A DNA stretch of 15,514 bases from JANXSD01 sp043758125 (lineage in GTDB: Bacteria; Bacteroidota; Bacteroidia; AKYH767-A; OLB10): positions 1-15,514 of the forward strand of contig JAYVOC010000098.1 in NCBI GenBank assembly GCA_043758125.1. Direction: 5' to 3'. Shown in pieces: positions 1 to 7,659 of this stretch (position 1 is the first letter of the stretch; each line of letters opens with the position of its first letter). Both the position numbers and the translations under genes were made by a program. The notes under the pieces are model-generated. The model saw nothing but the letters and a program-made list of their open reading frames with translations, was not told where the DNA came from and searched no databases.

Positions 1-129
1 CCATCGCTTACTGGGCCATTATTCTACATCAGTTTTTAATTATCTTTGAAAACAGATGCCGAATCTAAATTCTGTTTACACAATCTTCTTTACACTCTCC
101 TATTCTTTTTATCTATGATTAATTATTAC

Positions 130-195
130 TCTTCATTATAAAAAGTTTGAAAAACAATTCTAGCATAGATAACATTACTACTTCTTCATTATAAA
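130..195 (+). repeat. Short imperfect direct repeat upstream of the T9SS cargo gene
   Basis: The 13-mer TCTTCATTATAAA occurs at 130-142 and again at 183-195, a period of 53 nt. Both copies are preceded by ATTACT and followed by GTTT after a few A residues, so the similarity extends to about 25 nt with small gaps. It could be a duplicated regulatory site or chance in AT-rich DNA. Confidence 0.3.
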
Positions 196-238
196 GTTTA
201 AATTAAAATTGTATTATTTACTGTGGTTGTATAATAGA

Positions 239-246
239 TTACTTTG
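239..246 (+). promoter_or_regulatory. Candidate -7 promoter element for the T9SS cargo gene
   Basis: TTACTTTG followed by C matches 7 of 8 positions of the Bacteroidota sigma-ABfr -7 consensus TAnnTTTG. It lies 48 nt before the ATG at 295, which would give a leader of roughly 45 nt. No well-spaced -33 TTG is evident, so this is tentative. Confidence 0.3.
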
Positions 247-294
247 CATTTCAAAATGTAATATCAAATAATAAGAAAACCTAAAATCATAACT

Positions 295-1191
295 ATGAAA
301 AAATTATTTACTTTAATTGCTTGTTGCTTGCTCACATCTGCAATATATGCACAACCCATTTTGCACGGGGATAGTTTACATACAGGTCAAAGCTTTAACT
401 TGTATGATCTCACGAATGTGAATACTGCGAATCTAGCGGCTTCTGGAGCAAATGTTTCTTGGGACATTAGCGGTACAACAGCTACATTATCTGGCACCGT
501 TGATTTTCAAGATATGGCTGTAACAGGATACGCGTCGCAATATCCTACTGCAAATTTTGCGATGAAATTTACTCCAGTAGGAGGATCAGCACTATATAGT
601 CTGTTCAATATTTCTACTACAGAAATGGTAGAAGTTGCGAATAATGTTGGAACAGCAAACCCAGTAACTTTTGTGGATACAAGAATGACACTTGTGTTTC
701 CATTTACATTTGGTTTGCAAAATACTGATATCTATCAAAAAACTGGTCAGAATCAGAAGGTGATTTTAAATACGTATGATTCATACGGAACTTTAATTAC
801 AAATTCGGCAACATATACGAATGTAGTGAGAATTCATACCGTTGATAATGGAAACACTTCTTACAATTGGTGGAATACAATGCCTCTTAGTCCATTGTTT
901 CAAGCAAGCAGTAGCGGATTTACTTTATGGGAAGCAACATCAACTACAACTGGAATAAATGAATTACAAAGCAATCATTTGTTTGATATGTATCCAAATC
1001 CTGCGACAAACGAATTGAAAATTATCAATAAGGAAGTCATTTCAAAAATTGATATTTTTAATCTTGTTGGGGAATTACAATTTTCAACTTCATCATCGAC
1101 AATAGATATCTCGGTTCTGAAATCTGGTATTTATTTTCTAAAAGCGTATTCTGATAAAGGTTCAGTATCTGAAAAATTTATCAAAGAATAA
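295..1191 (+). CDS. Secreted protein with T9SS type A C-terminal sorting domain
   Basis: A 298-residue exported protein. Residues 1-19 form a signal peptide (KK, hydrophobic core, ending IYA) with cleavage predicted before Gln20. Residues 20-225 are a Ser/Thr/Asn-rich, probably beta-rich region with no catalytic motif or domain that I recognise. Residues 229-298 have the T9SS type A sorting signature: YPNP at 233-236, a stretch resembling IxIFNLVGE, then a LKSGIYFLKAY segment and a Lys-rich end (EKFIKE). In this family the C-terminal domain directs passage through the type IX translocon and is normally removed, leaving the protein secreted or surface-attached. It is monocistronic, convergent with the next gene and followed by a strong hairpin. 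The export route is well supported; the function of the mature part is unknown. The ATG at 295 is chosen because the signal peptide starts there. Confidence 0.88.
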   Translation: MKKLFTLIACCLLTSAIYAQPILHGDSLHTGQSFNLYDLTNVNTANLAASGANVSWDISGTTATLSGTVDFQDMAVTGYASQYPTANFAMKFTPVGGSALYSLFNISTTEMVEVANNVGTANPVTFVDTRMTLVFPFTFGLQNTDIYQKTGQNQKVILNTYDSYGTLITNSATYTNVVRIHTVDNGNTSYNWWNTMPLSPLFQASSSGFTLWEATSTTTGINELQSNHLFDMYPNPATNELKIINKEVISKIDIFNLVGELQFSTSSSTIDISVLKSGIYFLKAYSDKGSVSEKFIKE

Positions 1192-1216
1192 CAAATTTTT
1201 AATCGACCCATTCATT

Positions 1217-1272
1217 AAAAAAAAAGACTTTCATGCAATTTTATAGTGTATTGCATGAAAGTCTTTATATTA
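1217..1272. terminator. Perfect 17-bp hairpin, probable bidirectional terminator
   Basis: Positions 1223-1239 and 1250-1266 are exact inverted repeats of 17 bp around a 10-nt loop. It begins 31 nt after the stop of the T9SS cargo gene. On the + strand the stem ends in TTT and then an AU-rich run (TATATTAATTT). On the - strand the stem is followed directly by nine T (from A at 1217-1225), the stronger intrinsic-terminator tail. It can therefore stop the + gene and catch read-through from the long minus-strand gene run. Confidence 0.8.
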
Positions 1273-1282
1273 ATTTAATAAT

Positions 1283-1299
1283 TTGACAAGTCATGTCAA
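1283..1299. repeat. Small palindrome TTGACA-N5-TGTCAA
   Basis: A perfect 6-bp inverted repeat with a 5-nt centre, 17 nt beyond the large hairpin. The flanks extend the symmetry weakly (AATT before, AATT after, with a GCG bulge). It could be a dimeric-repressor half-site pair or a secondary hairpin in the 3' region; no gene start lies near enough to make an operator likely. Confidence 0.3.
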
Positions 1300-1385
1300 G
1301 CGAATTAATTTTTCTTCAATACAATTGAAAAAAAAATGCATAGTCATTGTTTACAAAATTATTTTTAAAAGAAGTATTGGTATGA

Positions 1386-1484
1386 GATCTAACCAATAAT
1401 GATAAGCCAAACTATGAAAATGTATTTACGGAAATCGATGAGAAGTTGAAACAACTTTTTCATTTATCGAGAAAAAAAAGTTAA
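1386..1484 (+). pseudogene. Possible remnant of a gene 3' end (start-less ORF)
   Basis: A 32-codon open frame ends at TAA 1482-1484 and has no usable start; it is preceded in frame by TGA at 1383-1385. Its translation is hydrophilic and protein-like, with NYENVFTEIDEKLKQLFHL followed by a basic end (SRKKS). This composition is unlike random translation of AT-rich DNA, so it may be the tail of a decayed gene. Chance is not excluded. Confidence 0.2.
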
Positions 1485-1516
1485 CTAAAAATGCATAAAA
1501 ATTGCAGAGGTTAACT
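1472..1516 (-). terminator. Weak intrinsic terminator of the dioxygenase gene
   Basis: Read on the minus strand, AGTTAAC (1516-1510, including the stop codon) pairs with GTTAACT (1485-1479). An inner TGCA/TGCA stem lies between them, and eight T follow (complement of 1472-1479). The stem is AT-rich and the loop long, so it may be leaky; the stronger hairpin at 1223-1266 lies downstream as a backup. Confidence 0.4.
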
Positions 1517-2392
1517 GATTATTATTGATCGCATAGAAATAGATCCCATTAATGTTTGCTCGTTAAAAAAAGTTAAGTCTTCTCCTTTTTCCTGTAATGC
1601 TAACGTGTACAACAATGGAAGATAATGTTCGTTTGTTGGGATTGCTAATTTTGCGATGCGACCTTTCTTATCATAGTTTATGAGTGATTGATGATCCCCA
1701 GTTTCAATCATTTCCTTCGACCATAAATCAAATTCTGTAGCCCAATCATACGCTTTATCATTCCATTGCATCATCCCTAAATTATGAACGATATTTCCAC
1801 TTCCAATCACCATAACCCCACGTTTGCGAAGTGCTTTTAACTGCTTTGCTAAATTATAATGGTATGATGGCGGTTGTGCGAGATCAAGACTTAATTGATA
1901 AACGGGAATATCAGCTTTAGGAAACATCGACAACAATACCGACCAGCAGCCATGATCTAAACCCCAATCGTGAGTAGGTTTTACTTCGTTATTTGTTAAC
2001 TCAATAGTTTGTTGCGCAAAATCTGGAGAGCCCGGAGCAGGATAATTCGCTGCATATAATTCAGGAGGAAATCCATAAAAATCATGAATCGTTTCCGGTT
2101 TTGCCAAAACATTTACAAACGTTCCATTTGTCATCCAATGTGCGGATACACATAAAATTGCTTTTGGTTTCGGAAGTTTCTTTCCTATCTCTGTCCATTT
2201 TTTACTGAAGATATTTTCTTCTATAGCATTCATAGGACTACCATGTCCAACAAAAAGCAATGGCATACGTTCTGATTCGCCTTTAAGTGCGTTAGCGGTT
2301 GCAGCAAATTCATTTAGAGATATCATAGCAGCGGATGCAAATATTGATGTAAGAATAAATTTACGACGATGCATTAGAGACATAATATGCAT
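1511..2392 (-). CDS. ygiD: DODA/YgiD-family class III extradiol dioxygenase, probably exported
   Basis: Resembles 4,5-DOPA extradiol dioxygenase (LigB superfamily), non-haem metal enzymes that open catechol rings. Visible family motifs, numbered from the first ATG, are the metal/active-site histidines in GHGSP (H50), SAHW (H85), DHGCW (H147), NIVHN (H203) and NEHYLPLLY (H256). A hydrophobic leader with twin Arg (HRRKFILTS, residues 8-16) precedes the catalytic domain, which starts near residue 43; this suggests Tat-type or other export, whereas E. coli YgiD has no such leader. The first ATG may not be the true start. ATG codons also occur at residues 4 and 7, and a TAnnTTTG element sits at 2394-2401, which would place transcription start inside the first codon. 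Start at Met7 (2374) gives a compact MHRRKF leader. It is last in the minus-strand run. The physiological substrate is unknown. Confidence 0.85.
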   Translation of the reverse strand: MHIMSLMHRRKFILTSIFASAAMISLNEFAATANALKGESERMPLLFVGHGSPMNAIEENIFSKKWTEIGKKLPKPKAILCVSAHWMTNGTFVNVLAKPETIHDFYGFPPELYAANYPAPGSPDFAQQTIELTNNEVKPTHDWGLDHGCWSVLLSMFPKADIPVYQLSLDLAQPPSYHYNLAKQLKALRKRGVMVIGSGNIVHNLGMMQWNDKAYDWATEFDLWSKEMIETGDHQSLINYDKKGRIAKLAIPTNEHYLPLLYTLALQEKGEDLTFFNEQTLMGSISMRSIIIS

Positions 2393-2393
2393 T

Positions 2394-2401
2394 CAAATTT
2401 A
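2394..2401 (-). promoter_or_regulatory. -7 promoter element before the dioxygenase gene
   Basis: TAAATTTG on the minus strand is an exact TAnnTTTG match. Transcription would begin about 4-6 nt downstream, near 2389. This would exclude or make leaderless the first ATG (2392-2390) and favour ATG 2383 or 2374. It would also give the dioxygenase its own promoter in the 48-nt gap after the receptor gene. No clear -33 TTG is visible at the usual distance. Confidence 0.4.
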
Positions 2402-2440
2402 CTAATAAATAAATTATTGAAATAATTAATTATTCGACCT

Positions 2441-4954
2441 CTAAAAATCTCCATTATTATAATCTTGTTGAGGCAGATCAGATTTCGTTGGTCGTTTTTT
2501 ACCGAATAAACTAACATCTGCTTTACCAAAACGATATACTAATGTGAAGTTTGCTATCCTAGATTCACGTTTACGAATTTGATCAAGTACAAAGCCCTTG
2601 CCTTCATTATGAATTTGAATTTTACGTGTGTTAAAAATATCTGTAACATTAGCACTAAATGTAAATTTCCCTTTCAATAATTCCTGGCGAAATCCTACAT
2701 CAACACCACTCATTCCTTTAAAACTTCCCTGTGGAGATTTATTCGGCGACATATAATTTCCTGTTACTTGAAATGAAGTTGTAGGTTTCACTTTCCAACT
2801 TATGGAAGTACGAATATTCCAATTTGTATTATTGCTTTGAAGTTCTGCATCTACATTACTTCCATCAATTTTATTTTGGAAAAGATTAAAACTTGTTGTT
2901 GCACTTACTGTTTTTACAAGTTGATTTCGCATTATAATTTCAAATCCTGTATTTGATGACGAACTAAAATTCTGAAAAGTTGTAGTTGTTATTCCTACTA
3001 ATGTATCGAGTGTTCTGTAACGAGTAATTAAATTATTTGTTTTTCGATAATACAATGTAGCTCCAATTGATTGCTCATTAAATCTTCGAAAATATCCAAA
3101 CTCAAAACTACTAATGTACTCTGGATTCAATTGTGGATTTCCTCGTCTTACATTTAAACTGTCAGCATAATCTGTAAATGGATTTAACTGTTGTTGTCCA
3201 GGTCGATTTACTCTCCGACTATAACTAAGTTGAAGTTCATTAACTTCTTTCAGAGTATATTTCACAGTTGCACTTGGAAAAAAATCTAAATAATTTTTTT
3301 TAAAATCTTTGGAGTTAGTTTCAGATTTACCAACTATTACTGTTTGCTCAACTCGCAATCCCACGATGTAATCAAACTTACTTACGCGACCACTAAACTG
3401 CGAATATCCTGCATAAATTTGATCTTCATAAATAAAATGATCTGTATAAATTGGATCTGGGATATATGTATTTAATGAATCCGTTAATGCTCCAAGTATA
3501 TCATTATCATTACGACGAAATGCAGCTTTTATTCCTGCTTCAAATTTTGTTTTATCATTGATAGGATGAATATAATCCGATTGAAAATTTCCTACGGTAT
3601 ACTTACCATCTGTAATAGATCTATGTTTAACAGTGACAGCATCTGCAACTTTCGAAACATACTCTTCATCTTCATTGCGATCATTTACAGAGTAGTTTAA
3701 ACTTGATGAAAACTCTCTTTTTGTTCCTGGAAATAAATGACGGAACTCAATATTTCCCTCTCCACCATGCGATTTTTCAGTACTAGAATTTTCACGAATA
3801 ACATTCGGTGATAATGTTCCTAATAGTGTATCGAAAGTATACAAAACAGTTTCTGGTTTATTTTCAAAACGATTGGTATATCCACCACTTGTCGTTAATG
3901 TATTGTAATCATTCAAAAAGAAATCAATACCAAGCTTTGCATTATGTGATTCGTTATATTGTTTTCCTGAAGTATAAGAACTGTATATGGATTCAGGAAT
4001 TGTGTAATTATTAAAACGATGTGATTCTCCACTTTGTGTTCTTGATTCATCACGAAATGTATATTGCGCAAAAAGATTCGTTTTTTTTGTACGATTATTT
4101 AAAGTAAATCCAGTATTGTATTTATCATTTGTACCTACACCTGCTGTAATAGTACCATTCATACCACTTCGTTTATCTTTTTTAGTTTTGATATTTATAA
4201 TTCCTGCCATTCCTTCAGCATCGTATCGTGCAGAGGGATTTGTGATCACCTCAATTTGATCAATAGTGTTAGCAGGTAATTGTTGTAGCAATGCCGTTTT
4301 ATCGCCACCGCCTAATCCAGAAGGTTTACCATCAATTAAAATTGTTACATTATCATTTCCTCTCAAACTAACCTTTCCATCAACATCTACATTTACTGAA
4401 GGGACATTCTTTAAAAGATCACTTGCTGTTCCTCCAACACTCGTTAAGTCTTTATCAGCATTATACACTTTCTTATCAATTGAATTAACGTAATCAACTT
4501 TATCAGCAGAAATTTCTAATTCTTTTAATTTTTTTATTGATGATGGAACATACACTGTTCCGAAGTCCTTTAATGGTTCAGAAGGAATTAATAAAAAAGG
4601 TTTTGAATCCATTTTGCGATAACCAATACTTGATATTCGCAAAATATATTTTCCTATAGGAACTTCTTCAATAGTAAAATGCCCTTTTCCATCCGTTAAA
4701 CTACCAGCAACAGCGGATGAATCGCGGATACGTAATAAAGCTACTGAAGCAAATTCAATTACTTCTTTTGTAGAAGAATCTCGGAGTATCCCAATTACCT
4801 TTCCAATTGCTGGTATTGCTCTCGAAACTACAGAATCCTTTCCTGATTTAGAATTATCTACAGGTGCATTTGGTAGTTGTGCAAAAGAGTTGTTTACAAG
4901 AAATAAAATAATTGTAATCGGCAACAAAAAATATGAGGTCTTCCTTTTTTTCAT
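2441..4954 (-). CDS. TonB-dependent-receptor-like outer-membrane beta-barrel protein
   Basis: An 837-residue outer-membrane protein. The signal peptide ends at FA with cleavage before Gln26. Residues about 52-115 are a carboxypeptidase-regulatory-like beta-sandwich (GKVIGILRDSSTKEVIEFAS, then LTDGKGHFTIEEVPIGKY). Residues about 160-260 are a plug domain with LLKNVPSVNVDVDGKVSLRG, ILIDGKPSG, and IEVITNPSARYDAEGMAGII. The remaining roughly 575 residues are alternating aromatic/polar strands typical of the OMP_b-brl_3 family. The end is a soluble Gln/Asn/Asp-rich tail after the last strand rather than a terminal aromatic residue, as is common in that family. No SusD-like partner, sigma or anti-sigma gene is adjacent, so the substrate cannot be inferred. 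The gap after the upstream peptidase/cyclase gene is 80 nt and I see no convincing terminator in it, so co-transcription is possible. Confidence 0.9.
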   Translation of the reverse strand: MKKRKTSYFLLPITIILFLVNNSFAQLPNAPVDNSKSGKDSVVSRAIPAIGKVIGILRDSSTKEVIEFASVALLRIRDSSAVAGSLTDGKGHFTIEEVPIGKYILRISSIGYRKMDSKPFLLIPSEPLKDFGTVYVPSSIKKLKELEISADKVDYVNSIDKKVYNADKDLTSVGGTASDLLKNVPSVNVDVDGKVSLRGNDNVTILIDGKPSGLGGGDKTALLQQLPANTIDQIEVITNPSARYDAEGMAGIINIKTKKDKRSGMNGTITAGVGTNDKYNTGFTLNNRTKKTNLFAQYTFRDESRTQSGESHRFNNYTIPESIYSSYTSGKQYNESHNAKLGIDFFLNDYNTLTTSGGYTNRFENKPETVLYTFDTLLGTLSPNVIRENSSTEKSHGGEGNIEFRHLFPGTKREFSSSLNYSVNDRNEDEEYVSKVADAVTVKHRSITDGKYTVGNFQSDYIHPINDKTKFEAGIKAAFRRNDNDILGALTDSLNTYIPDPIYTDHFIYEDQIYAGYSQFSGRVSKFDYIVGLRVEQTVIVGKSETNSKDFKKNYLDFFPSATVKYTLKEVNELQLSYSRRVNRPGQQQLNPFTDYADSLNVRRGNPQLNPEYISSFEFGYFRRFNEQSIGATLYYRKTNNLITRYRTLDTLVGITTTTFQNFSSSSNTGFEIIMRNQLVKTVSATTSFNLFQNKIDGSNVDAELQSNNTNWNIRTSISWKVKPTTSFQVTGNYMSPNKSPQGSFKGMSGVDVGFRQELLKGKFTFSANVTDIFNTRKIQIHNEGKGFVLDQIRKRESRIANFTLVYRFGKADVSLFGKKRPTKSDLPQQDYNNGDF

Positions 4955-5034
4955 TTTTATTTGATCTGCAAATAAGAAAATAGTTTATCTCTATAATTAA
5001 TCAATTATGCAACTACGATTTTTACAGATGAAAT

Positions 5035-6063
5035 TTATGAACTAGCTAATTCTTCATACAAAACTTGCATCAAAGTTTGCCCAACAGCTTTCAAAGTAAT
5101 CGGATCAATTTTATCAATGGTATCACCGTGCGTATGCCAGTGCTTCCAAAAATGAGATCGTGTATTAAAATCATAATGAATGATATCAACTACTTTCATA
5201 CTAGCCAATCCATTAATATAATAATGGTCATCAATGATAGGGCTCGTTTTATCAGGTAAGAAATATTGTCCATACCCTGCAGTATTTCCTGCTTTCCAAA
5301 CTTTATCAACTATTTCTGATGCATATTGTCTTGATGTTCCCTCTTGCGTGAATGTTGCATTCGTTGCACCAGTCATATCTAGTAGAATTCCAAACTTTGC
5401 AAAGTAATTAGGCACATGTAAATTCTTCGCCCAATATTGCGTCCCTAAACAATAGGAATCTTCATTCTCTGGTAATCCTGAGTTTTCTGGTTGTCCATAA
5501 TCTTCTAAATCAAAAAGAACAATATCAACACCTAAATCAGGTTTCGAAATCGATAGTTGACGTGCAATTTCAATTAATGTTCCAACTCCACTTGCACCAT
5601 CATTCGCACCGTCAATAGGTTCATTTTTTCGAACAGAATCTTGATCAGCCCACGGACGTGTATCCCAATGTGACGACAACAAAATTCTATTTCCCTTTTT
5701 TGGATTTATAGAACCAATAATATTTTTTCCACTTAATATTTTCCCATCGTAACCACGCGATTTATACTCTTGAACAATCACTGTATCCATGTATTGCTTT
5801 AGTTCATCAACAATCCATGTTGCGCATTTTTCATGAGCTGATGAATTAGGAATTCGCGGACCAAAATCAACTTGTTTTTTTGTATACACAAATGCTGAAT
5901 CACCGCTAAATGTTTGAGGAACTACTACTGCTTTTTGAGTACTTGCAGTTGTGCTAGTAGTATTACTATTGTTAGTTTGATTACACGATGAAACAAAAAT
6001 TGCAATACAAATTGCGAAAAATAATTTGTTTGCAGAATAAAATTTAAAGAAGTTATTTTTCAT
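5035..6063 (-). CDS. Type II (animal-like) glutaminyl-peptide cyclotransferase, M28 fold, lipoprotein
   Basis: A 342-residue M28-superfamily protein. It carries a lipoprotein signal with lipobox VSSC and lipidated Cys27, then a Ser/Thr/Asn linker to about residue 50. Likely zinc ligands are Asp155 (DGANDGASGVG), Glu187 (LFDLEDYG) and His310 (HWHTHGDT). SSHWDTRPWAD (129-140) marks the M28 core. The run PIIDDHYY (275-282) corresponds to the PxxDDH segment of animal glutaminyl cyclases, and WHT before an Asp is also shared; both favour a cyclase over an aminopeptidase. Such enzymes convert N-terminal Gln of exported proteins to pyroglutamate in the periplasm, which fits the Gln+1 signal peptides encoded around it. 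It lies 72 nt downstream of cysS in the same direction. A di-zinc M28 aminopeptidase remains possible because His132 is retained. Confidence 0.78.
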   Translation of the reverse strand: MKNNFFKFYSANKLFFAICIAIFVSSCNQTNNSNTTSTTASTQKAVVVPQTFSGDSAFVYTKKQVDFGPRIPNSSAHEKCATWIVDELKQYMDTVIVQEYKSRGYDGKILSGKNIIGSINPKKGNRILLSSHWDTRPWADQDSVRKNEPIDGANDGASGVGTLIEIARQLSISKPDLGVDIVLFDLEDYGQPENSGLPENEDSYCLGTQYWAKNLHVPNYFAKFGILLDMTGATNATFTQEGTSRQYASEIVDKVWKAGNTAGYGQYFLPDKTSPIIDDHYYINGLASMKVVDIIHYDFNTRSHFWKHWHTHGDTIDKIDPITLKAVGQTLMQVLYEELASS

Positions 6064-6135
6064 AATTTTAAGCGACTGATATTTAAATACAGCATTTTTA
6101 GCTGCACATCTTTTGTGAACAATAAGAAAAATTTA

Positions 6136-7611
6136 TTAACTCTTCGACCATGAAGTTCCTTCTTTTTCATCCTTGATGCTGAAGTTTAATTTGCTTAGTT
6201 CATCTCGAATTTTATCAGAAGTTGCAAAATCTTTTTTCTGTTTTGCCTCATCACGTAAAGAAAGAATTAATTGCATAACACCATTCATATCGGAAGAATC
6301 TGCTTTGTCTTCTTTGATTAAACCAAGAATGTTAAATACAAATTGCTTCATTGTTTCTCCTAATGAAACGATATCTTCCTTTGTTAATTTTTCTGTTCCA
6401 CCATTTACTGAATTAATCATACGAGCAGCATCAAAGAGATGTGAAATCACTATTGCTGTGTTCATGTCATCATTAATGGCCTCATAACATTTCTCCTTTA
6501 GTTCATTCACATTATAAGTAGATGTTGTTGATGACTTAAGATTTGGCAATAGATCAATAGCAGAAATTAATCTATTGAATCCTTTCTCTGCTGCTTGTAA
6601 TCCTTCGTTAGAAAAATCAAGTGTGCTACGATAATGTGCTTGCAATATAAAAAAGCGTATCGCCATTGGGCTATAAGCCTGCACTAATAATTGATGATCA
6701 CCTTCAAACAATTGTTTCAAGTTGATAAAATTTCCCAATGATTTTCCCATCTTCTGACCATTGATAGTAATCATATTATTATGCATCCAATAGCGTACTG
6801 GTGCTTTCCCACAACTGCCTTTCGATTGTGCAATCTCACTTTCATGATGTGGAAATAATAAATCCATTCCGCCACCGTGAATATCAAATGTTTCTCCCAA
6901 ATATTTTTTACTCATAGCAGAACATTCAATATGCCAACCAGGAAAACCATCACTCCATGGAGAAGGCCAACGCATAATATGTTCTGGGGATGCTTTTTTC
7001 CAAAGCGCAAAGTCAGCAGGATTTTGTTTTTCATCTTGTCCTTCTAACACTCTTTTTTCATTCCCAGCACCTGCTATTAAATCTTCAATTATGCGACCAG
7101 ATAATTTACCATAGTCATGTGCTTTACTATACTTAATCACATCAAAATAAACTGAACCATTGGATTCATAAGCAAACCCATTTTGAATGATCTCTTCAAT
7201 CATTTTTATTTGCTCAATGATATGTCCTGAAGCACGTGGTTCAATGCTTGGTGGTAGAATATTTAATGCCCGCATCGAATCATGAAAACTTGTTGTATAC
7301 AATTCAACAACTTCCATTGGCTCTAATTGCTCAAGACGCGCTTTTTTTGCAATCTTATCTTCACCTTCATCAGCATCATCTACTAAATGTCCAACATCAG
7401 TAATGTTTCTCACATATCGTACTTTGTAACCAAGATGTTGTAAATAACGATTTAAAATATCGAAAGTGATATACGGTCTTGCATGTCCTAAATGTGCTTC
7501 ACCATATACTGTTGGCCCGCAAACATACAACCCTACAAGTGGTGCTTTCAAAGGAATAAATTGTTCCTTCTGACGAGAAAGAGAATTGGTAATGTGTAAC
7601 GGATGTTGCAT
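6136..7611 (-). CDS. cysS: Cysteinyl-tRNA synthetase
   Basis: Class I aminoacyl-tRNA synthetase that charges tRNA-Cys in the cytoplasm; 491 residues, close to the family norm. The start of the catalytic domain shows YVCGPTVYGEAHLGHARPY, with zinc ligand Cys31 and the HIGH-type motif HLGH (40-43). Further zinc-site residues are Cys230 (GWHIECSAM) and the HHESE segment (255-259). FDIHGGGMDLLFPHH is the classic signature of the family. The KMSKS loop reads KMGKS (287-291), a variant I regard as normal in this lineage. The C-terminal part (about 335-491) is the helical anticodon-binding region. It sits 48 nt after the threonine dehydrogenase gene and may be part of the same transcript. No Shine-Dalgarno is seen; the ATG is fixed by the N-terminal family alignment. 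Confidence 0.97.
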   Translation of the reverse strand: MQHPLHITNSLSRQKEQFIPLKAPLVGLYVCGPTVYGEAHLGHARPYITFDILNRYLQHLGYKVRYVRNITDVGHLVDDADEGEDKIAKKARLEQLEPMEVVELYTTSFHDSMRALNILPPSIEPRASGHIIEQIKMIEEIIQNGFAYESNGSVYFDVIKYSKAHDYGKLSGRIIEDLIAGAGNEKRVLEGQDEKQNPADFALWKKASPEHIMRWPSPWSDGFPGWHIECSAMSKKYLGETFDIHGGGMDLLFPHHESEIAQSKGSCGKAPVRYWMHNNMITINGQKMGKSLGNFINLKQLFEGDHQLLVQAYSPMAIRFFILQAHYRSTLDFSNEGLQAAEKGFNRLISAIDLLPNLKSSTTSTYNVNELKEKCYEAINDDMNTAIVISHLFDAARMINSVNGGTEKLTKEDIVSLGETMKQFVFNILGLIKEDKADSSDMNGVMQLILSLRDEAKQKKDFATSDKIRDELSKLNFSIKDEKEGTSWSKS

Positions 7612-7659
7612 AATATTTTACTAAACGCTTAAGAGAAATAATTTTTTGTTTGATACATT

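Larger units (their letters stand above)
1..294. other. AT-rich intergenic region, no supported gene
   Basis: No convincing coding region is seen on either strand. The stretch is very AT-rich. It holds an exact match to the Bacteroidota -7 element (TATCTTTG, 41-48) followed only by a 20-codon ORF (56-118) that I do not accept as a gene. It also contains an imperfect direct repeat (130-142 and 183-195) and a near-consensus -7 element at 239-246 that may serve the gene starting at 295. An upstream gene, if any, lies outside the window. Confidence 0.6.
1192..1510. other. Convergent intergenic region with hairpins and an ORF remnant
   Basis: This 319-nt space separates two convergent genes. It contains the 17-bp hairpin (1223-1266), a small palindrome (1283-1299), a start-less reading frame (1386-1484) and an AT-rich stem with an eight-T run beside the minus-strand dioxygenase gene (1472-1516). 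No complete gene or RNA gene is recognised. Confidence 0.6.

Noticed and set aside
56..118. 20-codon ORF just after an exact TATCTTTG element
   Set aside because: Very short, low-complexity Phe/Ser/Tyr-rich translation, essentially no leader and no recognisable similarity; likely chance in AT-rich DNA.
1443..1460. AAGTTG-AAA-CAACTT hairpin followed by a T-run on the + strand
   Set aside because: Looks like a mini-terminator, but it is far downstream of the only + gene, which already has a stronger hairpin, and the loop is only 3 nt; likely incidental.
2421..2434. 14-bp AT-only palindrome AATAATTAATTATT after the receptor gene
   Set aside because: Such palindromes are expected by chance in DNA this AT-rich, and it has no terminator tail.
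3808..4493. Two + strand ORFs inside the TonB-dependent-receptor-like gene
   Set aside because: Antisense shadows of a strongly supported barrel/plug protein.
6136..7611. KMGKS instead of KMSKS in cysteinyl-tRNA synthetase as a possible defect
   Set aside because: Both Lys residues and the final Ser are kept, the rest of the enzyme is intact, and this variant is, to my knowledge, common in Bacteroidota.
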